Source of the DNA: Liolophura sinensis
Lineage: Eukaryota; Mollusca; Polyplacophora; Chitonida; Chitonidae
Reading direction: 5' to 3'
DNA: 64,000 nt
Assembly (NCBI RefSeq): GCF_032854445.1
Contig: NC_088303.1
Span: 35,039,501 to 35,103,500 of the forward strand
Shown piece by piece: positions 61,091-64,000 of the stretch. The position numbers were made by a program, and so were the translations under genes. The stretch's first letter is position 1; each line of letters starts with the position of its first letter. A model generated the notes under the pieces. That model made no database searches. It saw only the letters and a program-made list of their open reading frames with translations, and was not told where the DNA came from.

Positions 61091-61510
61091 TTCTATGGAT
61101 GTCTAACGTAAATGTAACCACCGCTTTTCCTCGCCAGTTGCCATGTTTATAGCAATTATATTGGGCAAAGGGAAGGGTAAATTTTTACATGGCCTGGCCT
61201 TTAATGGTGTCTTTTGGATATCTTCACTATGACAGTGAGTCATTATTGGTAATTAAGCAAACGACACTGAACGATGTGTTAATTATCTTCACATGCTAGG
61301 CCTTCATTATTACGCCTGAGTTTCGAGCGATGTTGATATCGGGTCATTATTATCCAGACATGGCGGCCTGCGTCTTTAATTGATAATCTATATGGAACGC
61401 TGGCCCTCAACCAACATGCAAATCTTTAACTAGTGGTTTCGTGTCGTAATGAATTCTAGGATTGCGAACTCTTTCAAATGACTCTCGGCATGCTATTTCT
61501 CTGTCAAACT
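61091..61510. other. Regulatory-like non-coding block
   Basis: Complex block containing ATTA- and TAAT-type words (TTGGTAATTAAGCAAACG near 61245) and CpG words (ATTACGCCTGAGTTTCGAGC near 61309). No long frame. Confidence 0.38.
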
Positions 61511-61787
61511 TTACAGGAAAACTCTGAACGTCTTTTTTTTTTTTTTTTTTTGGTGTGGGCTTAATTGCTCCTTATATTGTTTTGTCAAACAGACGAGTGT
61601 GTTGAAAATGTTTCTATTTTTCTTTACTCTCAAATTACCTCAGAGTGTATTAAATGATCATATTTTTATTTTTGTAGAAAAAGTTTATTTATGATTCCCG
61701 TATGCAAACTTAACTTCTGCAAAATGTAACTTTGAAGTTGTTTTTCTTGTGGGTATATGCAAGAAAACTTTCTCACTGAGGTTGGAC
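61511..61787. other. AT-rich spacer with T-run
   Basis: A T-run of about 22 bases near 61530-61551 in AT-rich DNA. Confidence 0.6.
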
Positions 61788-62411
61788 TTTGTACAGTCAA
61801 TATTGTACAGTCACCATTGTATAGTCACTATTGTACGATCACCATTGTATAGTCACTATTGTACAGTCACCATTGTATAGTCACTATTGTACAGTCACCA
61901 TTGTATAGTCACTTTTGTACAGTCACCATTGTACAGTCACCATTGTATAGTCACTATTGTACGATCACCATTGTACAATAACCATTGTACAGATATTATT
62001 GTATGGTCACCATTGTTCAGTCACTATTGTGTGATCACCATTTATACAGTAACCATTGTATGGTCACCATTGTACAGATATTATTGTATGGTCACCATTG
62101 TTCAGTCACTATTGTGTGATCACCATTTTACAGTAAGCATTGTATGGTCACCATTGTACAGATATTATTGTATGGTCACCATTGTTCAGTCACTATTGTA
62201 CGGTCACCATTGTACAGATATTATTGTATGGTCACCATTGTTCAGTCACTATTGTACGGTCACCATTGTACAGATATTATTGTATGGTCACCATTGTTCA
62301 GTCACTATTGTACAGATATTATTGTATGGTCACTATTGTACATGTAGGTCACCATTATACAGTAACTATTGTACAGTCACCATTGTACAGTTACCATTGT
62401 ACTGTCACTAT
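61788..62411. repeat. Minisatellite, 14 bp unit, about 44 copies
   Basis: Basic unit ATTGTACAGTCACC, alternating with ATTGTATAGTCACT. GTACAG/GTATAG words are exactly 14 bases apart (61861, 61875, 61889). In the second half a longer unit appears (CAGATATTATTGTATGG, six occurrences), some at 56-base spacing. The unit has no stop in any plus frame, which produces an open frame of 183 codons (61887-62438) with a 14-residue repeat rich in Y, S, H, C, I, V and T. This is best read as a repeat product. Confidence 0.95.
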
Positions 62412-62760
62412 CATATACTTTGCAGTGCAGATTCTTGAACTTTTGTATACATGTACGTGCTTTTATCTTTCTCCTGAGAAGTATATGGTATGTATGTTAT
62501 ATATCTATATACACATTTAATTCTGGTGTTGATTACAAATTTGACATGGAAATTTCTTGACAAGATTATCAAGTTTTAGAAGTGTAGGAATTGAAATCAG
62601 TAATTAATATATGCACACAACCTGTCTTAATTGTGATCATAAACACCATGCAGTATGTAGGCCACTGATATCTTGATTATAAGTAAATGTAGAGTCATCA
62701 TGATTGTTAGATAGATACACAGGATTCTCATACGTATGTTGGGGACAGGGGGCGCATGCT
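62412..62760. other. AT-rich spacer
   Basis: AT-rich, ACATGTAC words, nothing recognised. Confidence 0.5.
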
Positions 62761-63350
62761 TCATTACCGTTGGTAAGCCTAGTGAGATGTTTTGCCCATT
62801 TTATGTTCCTTTCTGTTGTTTGGTCGGGTACATTTGTTTGCATTAGGATATAGTCACTTTGGAGGGCTCCGTTGCCACAGGATTTGGAAGGGGATTGTGG
62901 GTATCAGAGAGAAAATCACCCCCATTATTTCCCTTCATAGACAAACAAAGGTTAGGAGGGCTGTTTTGAGCCCAGGGTGTTAATTAGCCGGCAAGTATGA
63001 AGAATCCAGTTGGGCATCGTAACTGTCTTTTGGGGAAGAAGACAGTAATCACGGCCTTTATGGGTAGACTTACTCTATGGCTTAATCAGTCAGGGATTTA
63101 CATCAATAAATGATCAATTCCAAACTTGTATGGGCCACCACGACGATTACAATATTTGAGTTCAACTCGCAGACACTGTGGGCTGATGATGGATGGTTTT
63201 GAGGTGATTAGAGGGATGTGTCAGAGGTAACGCAATAATTACAGCCACTCTCAAGGTGCACTTCTTCCTTCCAGCCAGCCAGGTTTTGAGTCCTGCCATA
63301 AAAACCCCTCCAGGTCATTCCCTGGCTGTTAGGTCATGGACTTAACAAAG
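62761..63350. other. Regulatory-like non-coding block
   Basis: Complex GC-raised block (62860-63000, 63170-63320) with CCATTATTTCCC and GTAACGCAATAATTACAGCC words and no long open frame. Confidence 0.4.
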
Positions 63351-63780
63351 TATGGCACCCTTACCTATAACAAATTATAGAGGTATGTACGTATACCTGT
63401 GTAGAGATGTTTACCAAGAGCTTGTGGAACTATTTGACTATCCATATAGATCAATGACATTATTTGAGTGCATGAGGGTCAGGAATTGTGGATATCAAAC
63501 AAAATCTGGCTTGAGTTTTGTGATATTAAACATATATGGGTCTTGAATTTGACAAAGATCTTGACAAAAATGTGTAATTATAAGTTAGCAGGGAGAGTTT
63601 CAGTTTTCATAAATTATTATTGTAATTTTTCTAATTTTGTCACCTGTTTTTTTTTCTCTTTTTATTCTTATTGGTCATCTTATGTAATGTACACAGAAGT
63701 GCAAAATGTTGGCTGCTATTTTATTTCTTATGCACAACATCTTATGATTCACAATCCTGAATGGTTTATTCATGACGCCA
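63351..63780. other. AT-rich spacer
   Basis: AT-rich. Two overlapping plus-strand frames (63352-63546, 63468-63788) lack recognisable domains. Confidence 0.45.
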
Positions 63781-64000
63781 TTCGATAAAGGTACCTTTAA
63801 ACTTTCTCTGTAATTGCAGTGCGACTTCCATTCTATCACTTGATGCTATTACGCGCCTACATTAAATAAGTTGTGTCTAGCCAAAGCCTAATGTCTGCCG
63901 GTTTTTTTAACACCACTTCGCAGACTTATCCCAAATTGTTTCCACAGACTGATGAAGTTGGGATGAGTTAACTGTAATGATCAAAGAATTAAGCTGAGCT
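63781..64000. other. Complex stretch at window edge
   Basis: Somewhat more complex sequence (for example TGCTATTACGCGCC near 63843) that may continue beyond the window. Confidence 0.3.

Noticed and set aside
61887-62438. 183-codon plus-strand frame
   Set aside because: It is produced entirely by a 14 bp tandem repeat that contains no stop in any plus frame. It has no start context or domain.

Overview
The window looks like about 64 kb of nuclear DNA from an animal, most likely a mollusc or other lophotrochozoan. It is AT-rich, with long T-runs, many ACATGTA/TACATGTA words, tRNA-derived SINEs whose tail reads like CACCAATCAAATAAATAAA, and eight sizeable minisatellites. Prokaryotic organisation is absent: no packed ORFs, operons, Shine-Dalgarno sites or rRNA/tRNA clusters. 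The mollusc assignment rests on recalled resemblance of the SINE tails and the word bias, so it is an inference.

I recognise no protein-coding gene. The open frames are short, lack recognisable domains, and fall either in tandem repeats or in GC-richer blocks where both strands are open. Their lengths are about what chance predicts. Three exon-like candidates (34426-34584 +, 44309-44689 -, 58381-58479 +) are listed with low confidence.

Two kinds of sequence alternate. One is a series of more complex, GC- and CpG-richer blocks of 0.3-1.5 kb. The clearest are 4961-5640, 11021-11760, 18400-19170, 20641-21800, 23576-24490, 33881-35100, 40401-41240, 43191-44695, 47871-49200, 50691-51600 and 54241-55720. 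They look like the conserved non-coding elements found in gene deserts and giant introns around developmental regulators. The other is AT-rich spacer holding microsatellites, SINE copies and minisatellites.

The minisatellites are 5841-6717 (46 bp unit), 14251-14647 (31-34 bp), 24774-25150 (40 bp), 30186-32050 (50-52 bp), 35271-37379 (44 bp, 48 copies), 39551-39809 (22/30 bp), 52945-53191 (44 bp) and 61788-62411 (14 bp). SINE material includes a near full-length element at 19811-20074, truncated relatives at 15806-15990 (-), 17863-17980, 22928-23049 and possibly 26167-26314, and a second family at 56314-56624, plus weaker tRNA-like fragments.

My working reading is a regulatory landscape or one very large intron of a neighbouring gene outside the window. 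The + strand appears T-rich, which would weakly fit transcription of a host gene in the + direction. I found no convincing new biological system. The items most worth checking are the regulatory-like blocks, the structured variation inside the 44 bp minisatellite, a possible sequence link between two other minisatellites, and a cluster of perfect inverted repeats at 43064-43165.
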